From Flavobacterium supellecticarium (GTDB lineage Bacteria; Bacteroidota; Bacteroidia; Flavobacteriales; Flavobacteriaceae): a stretch of DNA of 64,000 nt. The translations under genes and the position numbers were made by a program. This document shows positions 43,006-51,943 of this stretch, piece by piece. The notes under the pieces were generated by a model. It did not search any database and was not told the DNA's origin. It saw only the letters and a program-made list of their open reading frames with translations. The number at the start of each line of letters is the position of its first letter. Position 1 is the stretch's first letter. The stretch covers positions 910,478-974,477 of the forward strand of contig NZ_SSNZ01000002.1 in assembly GCF_004801375.1 (NCBI RefSeq), in the 5' to 3' direction.

Positions 43006-43445
43006 TCCTGTTCCGGCATCATTTTAGTAGCAATGGCGATCCGGTTCCACGAATTGATCGTGATAATGGCTACCATCACCTGAGCCAGATAATTATCGTC
43101 ATTGAGCGCTTTACGTGCGTTTTCGTAGGTCACATCCGACACATGGTTGGGAATGAGGGTCATTTCTTCCGTAAGGGCTAAAATCGCCTTTTCTGCTTCC
43201 GAGAAGAAATTGGTATCCCGCCAGGCATTTAACGCATAAATACGTTGTTCGGTTTCGCCATATTTACGGGCATCTTTGGTGTGCATATTAATACAAAAAG
43301 CACAACCGTTGATTTGTGAAGCCCGTATTTTGATAAGCTCTTTATGAATAGGTGTAAGCTTGGAAGTGCTTAAATACTTTTCGAAAGCATACATGATTTT
43401 ATACGCTTCCGGTTCCAGTTGACTGATGTTAATTCGATTGTCCAT
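43002..43445 (-). CDS. Carboxymuconolactone decarboxylase (AhpD-like) family protein
   Basis: A 147-residue alkylhydroperoxidase-like protein with the redox motif 'QINGCAFCINMHTKDARKYGE': C48-x2-C51 and H55. Members reduce peroxides or catalyse ring decarboxylation; the CxxC-H set points to the AhpD-like peroxidase side. Last in a run with a VOC protein and a Crp/Fnr regulator, with a 76-bp gap after the regulator. Confidence 0.88.
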   Translation of the reverse strand: MDNRINISQLEPEAYKIMYAFEKYLSTSKLTPIHKELIKIRASQINGCAFCINMHTKDARKYGETEQRIYALNAWRDTNFFSEAEKAILALTEEMTLIPNHVSDVTYENARKALNDDNYLAQVMVAIITINSWNRIAIATKMMPEQD

Positions 43446-43521
43446 AGTGATTGATTTTTTTATCAGGACAAAGTTCGGAAGTGCCGACCGGAAAAAAATT
43501 AAGCTGGTTTAAGAAAGGCGC

Positions 43522-44091
43522 TTAACTCCGTTTTTTGCGAACCTCGCTTACGTATTCCGGGCTGATTCCTAAAAAAGAAGCCAGTATATATTGTGGAATC
43601 CGTTGGGCAAACTCCGGATAGGTGCCTACAAATTGCAGGTAGCGTTCTTCGCCTGAAAGCAGAAAAAGATACTCAATTCGTGTAAGGGAAGCGGCATAAG
43701 CCCGTTCCAGGTTTTTCCTGAAATAACTTTCCAGTGCGGGAATTTTTTCAAACAAGGCTTCCTGTTCCGAACGATTGATATAGTGAACTTCGGAGCTCTC
43801 CAATGCCTGGATATAAAATTTGGAGGATCGGCCGGAAGTATAGCTCGAATAATCGGAAATCCACCAGTTTTCAAGTCCGAGTTGGATAACCTGTTCTTTT
43901 CCGTTTTCGGTGATCAGATACAGGCGGAAACAACCTTTTGCGATAAAATAATTGTATTGGCAAACGCTGCCTTCGCTATGAAGGATCTCTTTTTTGGCCA
44001 ATTTTTTCGAATGGAAAGTTGTGGCTATGATTTCTTTTTCTTCAGGAGTTAGTACTACCGATTTTTCAATATGCCGGATTAGCCGTTCCAT
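43522..44091 (-). CDS. Crp/Fnr family transcriptional regulator
   Basis: A 189-residue protein: cyclic-nucleotide-binding fold at about 20-120 ('KKEILHSEGSVCQYNYFIAKGCFRLYLITENGKEQVIQLGLENWWISD'), and a C-terminal winged helix ('YILASFLGISPEYVSEVRKKR'). No Fe-S cysteines. It starts 1 bp after the VOC gene, so the two are cotranscribed and it may control the VOC/AhpD group in response to a redox or small-molecule signal (inference). Confidence 0.88.
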   Translation of the reverse strand: MERLIRHIEKSVVLTPEEKEIIATTFHSKKLAKKEILHSEGSVCQYNYFIAKGCFRLYLITENGKEQVIQLGLENWWISDYSSYTSGRSSKFYIQALESSEVHYINRSEQEALFEKIPALESYFRKNLERAYAASLTRIEYLFLLSGEERYLQFVGTYPEFAQRIPQYILASFLGISPEYVSEVRKKRS

Positions 44092-44092
44092 T

Positions 44093-44482
44093 TTACATCG
44101 GACTACAGATTTCCACTAAAAAGCCTTCGGGATCTCTCACATAGGCGACTTTTTGTCCCCATGGTTTGGATTTAACCGCTTCGGTTAACGTAGCACCAGC
44201 CTGAAGCGCGGTTGCTACCGTTTTTTCGACATCATCGGATGTAAAGCCTAATTCGATACCAAAAGGTTTGGCTGTTGGATTACTTTCGATATAACCGTCT
44301 TTTAGGTTCGATTTTGCCAAAGTATGTACTGCAAAGGATAGGGTGGTTGAACCGGTGATCAATTCGCCGTAATCTTCATCGGGTGTGATAAATTTACGTT
44401 CAAAACCAAATGCATTTTCGTAAAATGTCATGGCTTTGTTTACGTTTTGTACATATAAGATGGTATAGGCAAAATTGATCAT
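44093..44482 (-). CDS. VOC (glyoxalase) family protein
   Basis: A 129-residue protein with 'FAYTILYVQNVNKAMTFYENAFGFERKFI' and a second module ending 'KVAYVRDPEGFLVEICSPM', the typical 'DPEGxxVEI' glyoxalase end. It opens a transcript with the Crp/Fnr regulator and has a -7 box at 44537-44544. Confidence 0.88.
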   Translation of the reverse strand: MINFAYTILYVQNVNKAMTFYENAFGFERKFITPDEDYGELITGSTTLSFAVHTLAKSNLKDGYIESNPTAKPFGIELGFTSDDVEKTVATALQAGATLTEAVKSKPWGQKVAYVRDPEGFLVEICSPM

Positions 44483-44536
44483 ATGAAATAAAATAAGAAT
44501 TGGTATTTGTACCGGTTAAATACTGGGTTATAATTA

Positions 44537-44544
44537 CAAATATA
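44537..44544 (-). promoter_or_regulatory. -7 promoter element of the VOC-Crp/Fnr unit
   Basis: The minus strand reads TATATTTG, 54 nt upstream of the ATG at 44482. Confidence 0.4.
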
Positions 44545-44555
44545 CTAAGTTTTTC

Positions 44556-45017
44556 TTACAGGGAATGATGGATCGGTTTGCTTAATACGATCATATGTTT
44601 GCATTGGATTCCGTTTTCGAAAATCGGCTCCTTGTAATGTTCCGTAAAGAAATTCTTTTTCAGACCGGTCATTTCAAAGCCTTGTTTCTGGTACCACTGC
44701 AATTGTGAAATACTGGAATTTCCCGTTCCGATGATCACCTCGTGAAACCCTCTTTTTTGGGCTTCTGAAAAGGCATGATGTAATAAAAGTTTGCCAATAC
44801 CTTTTTGTTGGTGATCTTCCCGTACGGCTATGTTTTTGATCTCAACAGCGGTTTCATCGATCGGATATAAAGCATATACGCCGATATAATCGTTTCCAAC
44901 GGGAATACCATACAAAAAAGATTCGTGTACATAGCTATTGATCATGTCAATATACGGATCAGCTAAAAGCAATAGGGGATACGGGATGGATTTGCTGTAG
45001 ATCGGTTGTATCGTCAT
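44556..45017 (-). CDS. GNAT family N-acetyltransferase
   Basis: A 153-residue single-domain GNAT. The acetyl-CoA motif 'IKNIAVREDHQQKGIGKLLLHHAFSEAQKRG' includes Q-x2-G-x-G/K. 'DYIGVYALYPIDETAVEIKNIAV' and 'LQWYQKQGFEMTGL' complete the fold. The substrate is unknown. It starts 5 bp after the aspartyl protease gene and probably shares its transcript. Confidence 0.88.
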   Translation of the reverse strand: MTIQPIYSKSIPYPLLLLADPYIDMINSYVHESFLYGIPVGNDYIGVYALYPIDETAVEIKNIAVREDHQQKGIGKLLLHHAFSEAQKRGFHEVIIGTGNSSISQLQWYQKQGFEMTGLKKNFFTEHYKEPIFENGIQCKHMIVLSKPIHHSL

Positions 45018-45022
45018 AGGCG

Positions 45023-46207
45023 TCAGTTTTTGGTTAAGGTTAAGGTATTCAAATCACCAACACTGTTTCGGAAGGTCACTTTAAAAGTATCCTTGTTTTT
45101 ATTTCGCAACGGTGAAGGTGTGGTCACAATAGTGCAATAATTCGCATTGTCATAGTTTACGTCATCTACCTGAACAATTTCATCCCCAATGCCAACAATC
45201 CCTCGTATCGCATCGTCCCAGATAATGCCAACCACGAGTTTCTCATTGTTAAGCGTTGGTTTAAAGCCGATTTGTTTTTCTTTCAGATCGTAGCTTTCAT
45301 TATACGGTTCGAAATAGAAGTATTTGTTTTTATAATCCACGGTAACCAGTCCGTGGTTTAGTATTTCGGCACCAATCCGTGAATTTTTGTCGTTGGTGGT
45401 TTCGATGGTCATGTTTTTAAAAGCTATCCCGTTGATTTTGATTTGCGGAACGGTAAACCGGTAATTTTTGGTATCCTCAGAATTGCCAAATATCCCAATG
45501 GATGCATTGCCATAACCTTCTTCGATATCGAGAAAAAGATTTTCTTCTTTTAGAATATCGTACGCTCGTAATGACATCGAATAAAGGTTGTTCATACCGG
45601 TATCGAAAAGGAGTTCCTCGGAAGCTTCTTTTTTGTTTTTCAGAGCGATTTTAATATAAGGACTGCTTTGTGTGTCGTACAAATAGAGCTTGGATGCATG
45701 TTTTTTGCGTAAATTCAATCGGGAAGGATTATCGGTTATGACAACGGATTTTTTTGTAGCAGACAATTGCAGAATAGAATTACGCAGGATGTTACTACCA
45801 ATAAAACCATCGATTTTAAGGCACTCGAAAATCATTTTATTATCGTTAACCAATGCCGGAATATCCTTAAAACTAACACCTCCCAATGATAATTCGGGTA
45901 TGGCGACCATTCTCATCGTATCGTTTTTGCCATTGGCATCTACAATATTGATTTCAGACAGAAATTTCGCCTGAAGTAATTTATTCAGTTCACTGGTAAT
46001 GATACAAGGCGCACCGGTATCTAACAGAAAGCGGTAGGTTTTGTTTTGGATCACAACAGGGATGATCAATTTATTATTAACGTTTTCAAACGGAATTTCG
46101 GCAAAATAATCTTTTTGAAGCGTATAGCCCTGATTGAGTGTAACGGGCTGCGCATAATGCGTAATCGGAATAAAAAGTAAAAATAAAAGGCATAGCAATC
46201 GGGTCAT
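45023..46207 (-). CDS. Exported retropepsin-like aspartyl protease with PDZ domain
   Basis: A 394-residue protein with signal peptide (1-19, THYAQ). Two DTG motifs are present, D63 ('YRFLLDTGAPCIITSE') and D202 ('ELLFDTGMNNLYSM'), so it has the two-lobe layout of a pepsin or fused retropepsin. A PDZ-like domain follows (about 315-394, 'IRGIVGIGDEIVQVDDVNY'). It probably acts in the periplasm. The second motif has Met where most enzymes have Ser or Thr, so lobe 2 may be weak. Unit with the GNAT gene. Confidence 0.85.
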   Translation of the reverse strand: MTRLLCLLFLLFIPITHYAQPVTLNQGYTLQKDYFAEIPFENVNNKLIIPVVIQNKTYRFLLDTGAPCIITSELNKLLQAKFLSEINIVDANGKNDTMRMVAIPELSLGGVSFKDIPALVNDNKMIFECLKIDGFIGSNILRNSILQLSATKKSVVITDNPSRLNLRKKHASKLYLYDTQSSPYIKIALKNKKEASEELLFDTGMNNLYSMSLRAYDILKEENLFLDIEEGYGNASIGIFGNSEDTKNYRFTVPQIKINGIAFKNMTIETTNDKNSRIGAEILNHGLVTVDYKNKYFYFEPYNESYDLKEKQIGFKPTLNNEKLVVGIIWDDAIRGIVGIGDEIVQVDDVNYDNANYCTIVTTPSPLRNKNKDTFKVTFRNSVGDLNTLTLTKN

Positions 46208-46299
46208 ACAGTTTTGTTTTGAAAGGATTATAATTTTTAGATGCGATAAAGTACAAAAAGTATGCGTATTATTTTGTTAAAATTTGCAATAACTAAATA

Positions 46300-46327
46300 A
46301 AAAAAGGTTGTTTTTTAGACAACCTTA
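46300..46327 (-). terminator. Terminator of the DUF4377 gene
   Basis: AAGGTTGT, loop tttttag, ACAACCTT with A- and T-runs, 49 bp after the stop at 46376. Confidence 0.75.
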
Positions 46328-46375
46328 TAAATATCTGTCGGATTTTGAATATCAGACAGTCGTATTGTAATTGGA

Positions 46376-47011
46376 TTATTTTGTACGTTTCGGAAGGTTT
46401 TCGGAGATTTTCTTTATTTTGGAAATCTCTTTAACCAGTATGCATTTTACCGATGAACCGTCGGCAGGAGGATTGTCAATTTTTTCTTCTTTGACCTCCA
46501 ATACATATTCGTTACCTGCTTCATAAGTAAAACCTTCGATACCGCTATACAAGAATTCCCAGTCTTTTTGTCCGTCTTTTTTGATTAAAAAACATTTTTG
46601 TGGTGCCACACCGGTACAATCAGCTTGTTGTGACGCTACGGTAATCCGGAAGGTTTGGGTAACCGGTGTTTCGACTTTTGCCGGTAGACCTTCGGATGTT
46701 TTTGCAGTTTTCGAGATTTCGTTTACCAGAACATATTTTACAGAAGGCGCATCGGCAGGAGGATTGTCAATTTTTTCTTCGCGTACTTCCAATACATATT
46801 CGTTTCCATCTTCAAAAATAAAACCATCAATTCCATTATAAAGATTCTCCCAGTCTTTTTGGCCTTCTTTTTTAACCAACAAACATTTTTGAGGCCCTAC
46901 ACCAACACAGTCTGCTTCTTCGGAAGCTACTGTTAATCGTATCACTTCATTTTTGCTACAGGATGCAAATAGAAAAAGGGATACCGCTAAATACATTAGG
47001 TTTCTAAACAT
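46376..47011 (-). CDS. Lipoprotein with two tandem DUF4377 domains
   Basis: A 211-residue lipoprotein (signal 'SLFLFASCSKNE', Cys18). Residues about 25-105 and 118-200 are two copies of the same domain, each with 'CVGVGPQKCLLVKKEGQKDWENLYNGI' or 'CTGVAPQKCFLIKKDGQKDWEFLYSGI' followed by 'GFIFEDGNEYVLEVREEKIDNPPADAPSVKYVLV' type sequence. The paired cysteines in each copy probably bond in the periplasm. DUF4377 is common in Gram-negative lipoproteins near heat-shock-like HslJ proteins; function unknown. ATG at 47011 is used; earlier in-frame starts lack a signal peptide context. Confidence 0.85.
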   Translation of the reverse strand: MFRNLMYLAVSLFLFASCSKNEVIRLTVASEEADCVGVGPQKCLLVKKEGQKDWENLYNGIDGFIFEDGNEYVLEVREEKIDNPPADAPSVKYVLVNEISKTAKTSEGLPAKVETPVTQTFRITVASQQADCTGVAPQKCFLIKKDGQKDWEFLYSGIEGFTYEAGNEYVLEVKEEKIDNPPADGSSVKCILVKEISKIKKISENLPKRTK

Positions 47012-47160
47012 ACTATTTGATTTTAAAGTTAATGACTTGTGGATTTTGCCTGTATCCGGTTTGTTTTGGAACATCAGGCGGTGTAGTGAAGTGAATATAT
47101 TACAAATGTAGTGATTTTTGTTAAAAAAATCGTGTTAAATTTTAAAATCACCGAATAAAA

Positions 47161-47193
47161 AAAAGGGCTATCTCTTTTGAAACAGCCCTTTTT
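47161..47193 (-). terminator. Terminator of lpdA
   Basis: AAAAGGGCT, 14-nt loop, AGCCCTTTTT, 21 bp after the stop at 47214. Confidence 0.8.
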
Positions 47194-47213
47194 ACTATGT
47201 TTTTTTTTGAATC

Positions 47214-48602
47214 TTATAAGTGAATCACTTCCCCGTATGCATCCGCAACAGCTTCCATTACCGCCTCACTCATAGTAGGGTGCGGGTGGATTGCTTTTAG
47301 GATTTCGTGACCGGTAGTTTCCAGTTTACGGGCAACTACAGCTTCAGCGATCATGTCAGTTACACCGGCACCAATCATATGGCAACCTAACCATTCACCA
47401 TATTTCGCATCGAAAATAACTTTTACAAAACCGTCTGGCGTACCGGCTGCTTTCGCTTTACCGGAAGCAGAGAATGGGAATTTACCCACTTTGATTTCAA
47501 ATCCTTTTTCTTTAGCTTGTTTTTCGGTCATACCTACAGAAGCAATTTCAGGAGTAGCATAGGTACATCCCGGTACATTTCCGTAATCGATTGGTTCTAC
47601 GTGTAGACCAGCAATTTTTTCCACACAAAGGATTCCTTCAGCAGAAGCAACATGTGCCAATGCCTGACCCGGAACCACGTCACCGATAGCATAATACCCC
47701 GGAACATTGGTTTGGTAATAGGCGTTTACAAGGATTTTGTCTCTGTCGGTAGCGATACCTACATCTTCCAATCCGATATTTTCGATGTTGGATTTGATAC
47801 CTACTGCAGAAAGTACGATATCGGCTTCCAGAATTTCTTCTCCTTTTGCTGTTTTAACCGTTGCTTTTACGCCGTTTCCAGTAGTGTCTACTTTTTCAAC
47901 AGAAGCATTGGTCATGATTTTGATACCGGCTTTTTTAAGCGAACGCTCAAATTGTTTTGAGATATCTTCGTCTTCAACCGGAACGATATTTGGCATAAAC
48001 TCTACGATGGTCACATCGGTTCCCATTGCGTTGTAAAAATGTGCAAATTCAACTCCGATAGCTCCGGAACCAACTACGATCATCGATTTTGGTTGTTCAG
48101 GTAACGTCATGGCCTGACGGTATCCGATTACTTTTTTACCGTCTTGAGGTAAGTTTGGTAATTCACGGGAACGCGCACCAGTAGCGATGATGATATGATC
48201 AGCAGTATACTCGGTTACTTTTCCGTCTTTATCGGTTACATCTACTTTTTTACCTGGTTTTACTTTTCCAAAACCATCGATCACATCGATTTTATTTTTT
48301 TTCATCAGGAACTGAACACCTTTGCTCATTCCTTCTGCAACACCACGGCTACGGTTGATCACAGCTCCGAAATCTTTGTCGAATTCGTTAACTGTTAATC
48401 CATAGTCGGAAGCATGTTTTAGGTAATCAAAAACCTGAGCCGATTTTAATAACGCTTTTGTTGGAATACATCCCCAGTTCAAGCAGATACCTCCCAAGTT
48501 TTCTTTTTCAATAACAGCTACTTTAAAGCCTAATTGTGAAGCTCTGATGGCGGTTACATAACCACCTGGCCCGCTTCCTAAAACAATAATATCGTATTTC
48601 AT
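47214..48602 (-). CDS. lpdA: Dihydrolipoyl dehydrogenase
   Basis: A 462-residue FAD enzyme, the E3 subunit of 2-oxoacid dehydrogenase complexes. FAD site 'DIIVLGSGPGGYVTAIRASQLG', redox disulfide C40-C45 ('GGICLNWGCIPTKALL'), NAD site 'SMIVVGSGAIGVEFAHFYNAMG', and C-terminal 'HPHPTMSEAVMEAV' with the catalytic His. Normal length. No E1 or E2 gene is next to it. Confidence 0.96.
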   Translation of the reverse strand: MKYDIIVLGSGPGGYVTAIRASQLGFKVAVIEKENLGGICLNWGCIPTKALLKSAQVFDYLKHASDYGLTVNEFDKDFGAVINRSRGVAEGMSKGVQFLMKKNKIDVIDGFGKVKPGKKVDVTDKDGKVTEYTADHIIIATGARSRELPNLPQDGKKVIGYRQAMTLPEQPKSMIVVGSGAIGVEFAHFYNAMGTDVTIVEFMPNIVPVEDEDISKQFERSLKKAGIKIMTNASVEKVDTTGNGVKATVKTAKGEEILEADIVLSAVGIKSNIENIGLEDVGIATDRDKILVNAYYQTNVPGYYAIGDVVPGQALAHVASAEGILCVEKIAGLHVEPIDYGNVPGCTYATPEIASVGMTEKQAKEKGFEIKVGKFPFSASGKAKAAGTPDGFVKVIFDAKYGEWLGCHMIGAGVTDMIAEAVVARKLETTGHEILKAIHPHPTMSEAVMEAVADAYGEVIHL

Positions 48603-48790
48603 AAATGTATAATTTCAAATGAATTTTCTGCGTACGAAAATAGGGATTTATTTGTTTTCTGAAAAGATTAATCCGATCAAATTTCAAAATATCCCCAAAA
48701 TGAATCCGCTAAAAATAGTGTATTGCTATTTTTAAGGCTAAATGACTGTAAAATTTTTAATTTTTCCTGTCAGAATAGCCGGTTTTCCGC

Positions 48791-50539
48791 TTATTCTGTA
48801 ACGGCAAACTGTGAGTAATACAGGTTTTTGTAATAACCGTTATCCTTGTTTAACAATTGATAATGGGTACCTTCTTCAACGATTTCTCCTTTGTCCATTA
48901 CAATGATTTTATCGGCATTGATAATCGTCGCCAATCGGTGTGCAATCACAATGGATGTTCGTCCTTTGGTGATGGTTTCGGTAGCTTTCTGAATCAATTC
49001 TTCCGAATAGGTATCGATAGACGAAGTGGCCTCATCGAGAATCAGAACACTTGGATTGCTAACATAAGCTCGTAAAAAAGCAATCAACTGCCGCTGACCG
49101 GATGATAGCATAATACCACGTTCCTTAACGTTGTAATCGTAATCACCAGGAAGACTCATGATAAAATCATGCGCGCCGATTTTCTGTGCGGCAAGGATCA
49201 CATCCTCACGACTGATCTTTGGATTGTATAACGTGATATTGTTTAAAATCGAATCGGCAAATAAGAAGACATCCTGTAATACGATGGCGATTTGTTTCCG
49301 CAGACTTCCGATGGTAAATTCGGTAATCGGTGTATTATCAATGGTGATGGTACCGCTGTCGATTTCGTAAAAACGGTTCAGTAAGTTAATAATCGTTGAC
49401 TTACCGGCTCCGGTTGCCCCGACAATGGCTATAGTTTCACCCGCATTGACCTTAAGATTGATACCTTTTAAAACTTCTTCCCCTTCGATATAACTGAAAC
49501 GAACATTTTCAAAACGAATATCGCCTTTAAAATGTGTCGCTTCCACGGTTCCCGAAGTTTGTAGGTGATCATCAATATCCAATACTTCAAAAACCCTTTC
49601 GGCAGCGATGATACCCATTTGCATCACATTGAATTTATCCGCAATTTGACGTAACGGGTTAAATAACATGTTGATCAACATTGTATAGGCAAACAGATCT
49701 CCAAAAGTAGTAGCGCTATCGCCACTGATGATGTTTAGACCGCCATACCAGATAATACAACCTAAAGTCACAGACGATACAATATCGGCTATCGGGAAAA
49801 AGATCGAGTTGTACAGGATATTTTTTAACCAGGCATCGTTGTGTTTCTGGTTGATCACTTTAAATTTTTCATATTCAATCGCCTCGCGGTTAAAGAGCTG
49901 TACGATTTTCATTCCGGTAACGCGCTCCTGTACAAATGTATTGAGGTTACCCACCTGATTTCGTACTTCTTCGAAAGCGATTTTCATTTTTTGCTGAAAA
50001 ATACGGGTGGCATATAATAATACCGGCATACCCAGAATAACGATACAACTGAGTTTCCAGTTCATATAAAACATGATACCCAAAATCACGACCATTTTTA
50101 GCAGGTCGCTGACAATCATAAATAATCCCTGACTAAAAATACTGGCAATCGACTCGATATCGGAAACGGAACGGGTCACCAGTTTTCCTACGGGTTCATT
50201 GTCGAAATATTTCATTTTGAAGTTGCTGATATGGCGGAAGAGTTTTTCGCGGATATCTTTCACAATATCTTGTCCGAGCCAGTTGGCCCAGTATACAAAA
50301 TAAAACTGCGAAGCCACCTCAAGGAGTAATATCACCGCCATCAGCAGGATAAAAAGCAGGAGTCCTTTGGAATCGTGTGTTGTCAGATAACGGTCTACCG
50401 TTTCTTTTAACATATAAGGGCGTAATGCGGCAAATATCGACAACGATATCGCCCAGACAATAACAGCGTTAAACCGTCCCTGATAGGGTTTGGCAAAGCG
50501 CATTACTTTTTTTAAAGAAATAGATTTTATGGCTTTCAT
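48791..50539 (-). CDS. ABC exporter, ATP-binding and permease in one chain
   Basis: A 582-residue half-exporter. Six membrane helices in residues 20-310, then a nucleotide-binding domain with Walker A 'AIVGATGAGKSTIINLLNRF', Q-loop 'IAIVLQDVFLF', signature 'MLSSGQRQLIAFLRAYV' and Walker B 'VLILDEATSSID'. Similar to MsbA/Sav1866-type multidrug or lipid exporters; the substrate is open. It would work as a homodimer, since no partner gene is adjacent. Its first 4 bp overlap the end of truA. Confidence 0.93.
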   Translation of the reverse strand: MKAIKSISLKKVMRFAKPYQGRFNAVIVWAISLSIFAALRPYMLKETVDRYLTTHDSKGLLLFILLMAVILLLEVASQFYFVYWANWLGQDIVKDIREKLFRHISNFKMKYFDNEPVGKLVTRSVSDIESIASIFSQGLFMIVSDLLKMVVILGIMFYMNWKLSCIVILGMPVLLYATRIFQQKMKIAFEEVRNQVGNLNTFVQERVTGMKIVQLFNREAIEYEKFKVINQKHNDAWLKNILYNSIFFPIADIVSSVTLGCIIWYGGLNIISGDSATTFGDLFAYTMLINMLFNPLRQIADKFNVMQMGIIAAERVFEVLDIDDHLQTSGTVEATHFKGDIRFENVRFSYIEGEEVLKGINLKVNAGETIAIVGATGAGKSTIINLLNRFYEIDSGTITIDNTPITEFTIGSLRKQIAIVLQDVFLFADSILNNITLYNPKISREDVILAAQKIGAHDFIMSLPGDYDYNVKERGIMLSSGQRQLIAFLRAYVSNPSVLILDEATSSIDTYSEELIQKATETITKGRTSIVIAHRLATIINADKIIVMDKGEIVEEGTHYQLLNKDNGYYKNLYYSQFAVTE

Positions 50540-51288
50540 AGGGAATGGCGCTCTTGTATATAGGGATAAACAACCCGGGTAAGGTAAAGTCCGTGTGCCG
50601 GAACGGAAAAGCCGGCTTTACTACGGTTTTTACTTTCGATAATTTGTCGGAACTCGTCCAGTGTTGTTTTCCCAAGTCCAATTTTAATTAAAGTTCCCAC
50701 TATGGCGCGGACCATGTTTCGCAAAAAGCGGTCGGCACTAATAGTAAAAACTAATTTTGTACCGTTTTGTTGCCAATACGCCTCGGTAATAGTGCAGTTA
50801 AAAGTACGCACATCGGTATGTACTTTCGAAAAGCACTCGAAGTCGGTATAGTCAAACAGCAATTGCGATGCTTGATTCATGGCTTCCACGTTTAATGGAT
50901 GGAAATGGAACCAGCTACCTTCATTTTCAAAAGGATCTTTAAAAAGATGGATATGGTATTCGTAGGTTCTGCCAGTAGCGTCGAAACGGGCATGGGCTTC
51001 GTCATGTAGCGGGATAAAGCGGTAAACGGCGATATCTTTCGGTAAAAACGAATTTAATTTTTGTACCCAGCGATCCGAATCCAAAATTTGGTCAAAATCA
51101 AAATGGGCATACATTTGCCGCGCGTGTACACCGGTATCGGTTCTTCCGGCTCCAACAAGTTCGATCTCCTGTTTCAATAAAAGCGATAAAGCCTTATTTA
51201 ACGTTTCCTGAACCGATATGGCGTCCGGCTGATACTGCCAGCCATGATAATTCTTTCCGTTATAAGCGAATTCTATGAAATACCTCAA
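50536..51288 (-). CDS. truA: tRNA pseudouridine(38-40) synthase TruA
   Basis: A 250-residue pseudouridine synthase acting on the anticodon arm. Catalytic Asp51 sits in 'VGAGRTDTGVHARQMYAHFD'. 'FLRNMVRAIVGTLIKIGLGK' is the conserved C-terminal helix. The start is TTG (MRYFIEFAYNGKNYHGWQ), where the family's N-terminus normally begins. It overlaps the ABC gene by 4 bp and has a strong promoter. Confidence 0.95.
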   Translation of the reverse strand: MRYFIEFAYNGKNYHGWQYQPDAISVQETLNKALSLLLKQEIELVGAGRTDTGVHARQMYAHFDFDQILDSDRWVQKLNSFLPKDIAVYRFIPLHDEAHARFDATGRTYEYHIHLFKDPFENEGSWFHFHPLNVEAMNQASQLLFDYTDFECFSKVHTDVRTFNCTITEAYWQQNGTKLVFTISADRFLRNMVRAIVGTLIKIGLGKTTLDEFRQIIESKNRSKAGFSVPAHGLYLTRVVYPYIQERHSL

Positions 51289-51318
51289 AGTTCAATTTCC
51301 AGATTAATACAAAAAGAA

Positions 51319-51348
51319 CAAAGATACGGGAATTCGAGAACTGACAAA
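51319..51348 (-). promoter_or_regulatory. Promoter of truA
   Basis: On the minus strand TTTG (51348-51345), an 18-bp spacer and TATCTTTG (51326-51319), 31 nt before the TTG start. A near-ideal flavobacterial promoter. Confidence 0.65.
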
Positions 51349-51393
51349 TTTGAAAATACCATAATTTTAAGTTAAAACACGGTTAAGTATGAT

Positions 51394-51401
51394 TATTTTT
51401 G
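51394..51401 (+). promoter_or_regulatory. -7 promoter element of the metallophosphoesterase gene
   Basis: TATTTTTG, 43 nt before the GTG at 51445. Confidence 0.45.
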
Positions 51402-51444
51402 TGGGAATTTGTAGAAGTACGTGCCACGTTAAAAAAGACTCGTT

Positions 51445-51942
51445 GTGAAAAAGATTTTACTGCTTTCGGATACGCACAGCCATATGGATGCGACCATTTT
51501 AAAATATGTAGACCAGGCCGATGAAGTCTGGCATGCCGGCGATATCGGCGATTTGTCGGTTACCGATGCGATAAAAGAACGCAAACCGTTGCGTGCCGTT
51601 TATGGGAACATTGATGATGGAAAAGCTCGGCTGGAGTTTCCACTACACAATCGTTTTTTCTGTGAAGACGTGGATGTTTGGATCACGCATATTGGTGGTT
51701 ATCCGGGAAAATACAATCCGGCGATCCGTACGGAAATCAAAACCAATCCTCCGAAATTATTTATTTGCGGACATTCGCATATTTTAAAAGTACAATTTGA
51801 TAAAGAACTGAATTTGTTGCATATGAATCCCGGAGCAGCCGGAACGCATGGATTTCACCAGATGCGTACAATGTTGCGATTTGAAATCGACGGTGAAAAA
51901 ATTCAGAAACTGGAAGTTATTGAAATCGGGAAAAGAGGCTGA
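51445..51942 (+). CDS. Metallophosphoesterase, YfcE/MJ0936 family
   Basis: A 165-residue enzyme with all five metal motifs: D9-x-H11 ('LLSDTHSHMD'), 'WHAGDIGD', 'AVYGNIDD', 'WITHIGGYPG' and 'FICGHSHIL'. Family members hydrolyse phosphodiesters or cyclic nucleotides such as bis-p-nitrophenyl phosphate. The start is GTG at 51445. Its stop lies 1 bp from the convergent histidine kinase gene. Confidence 0.92.
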   Translation: MKKILLLSDTHSHMDATILKYVDQADEVWHAGDIGDLSVTDAIKERKPLRAVYGNIDDGKARLEFPLHNRFFCEDVDVWITHIGGYPGKYNPAIRTEIKTNPPKLFICGHSHILKVQFDKELNLLHMNPGAAGTHGFHQMRTMLRFEIDGEKIQKLEVIEIGKRG

Positions 51943-51943
51943 T

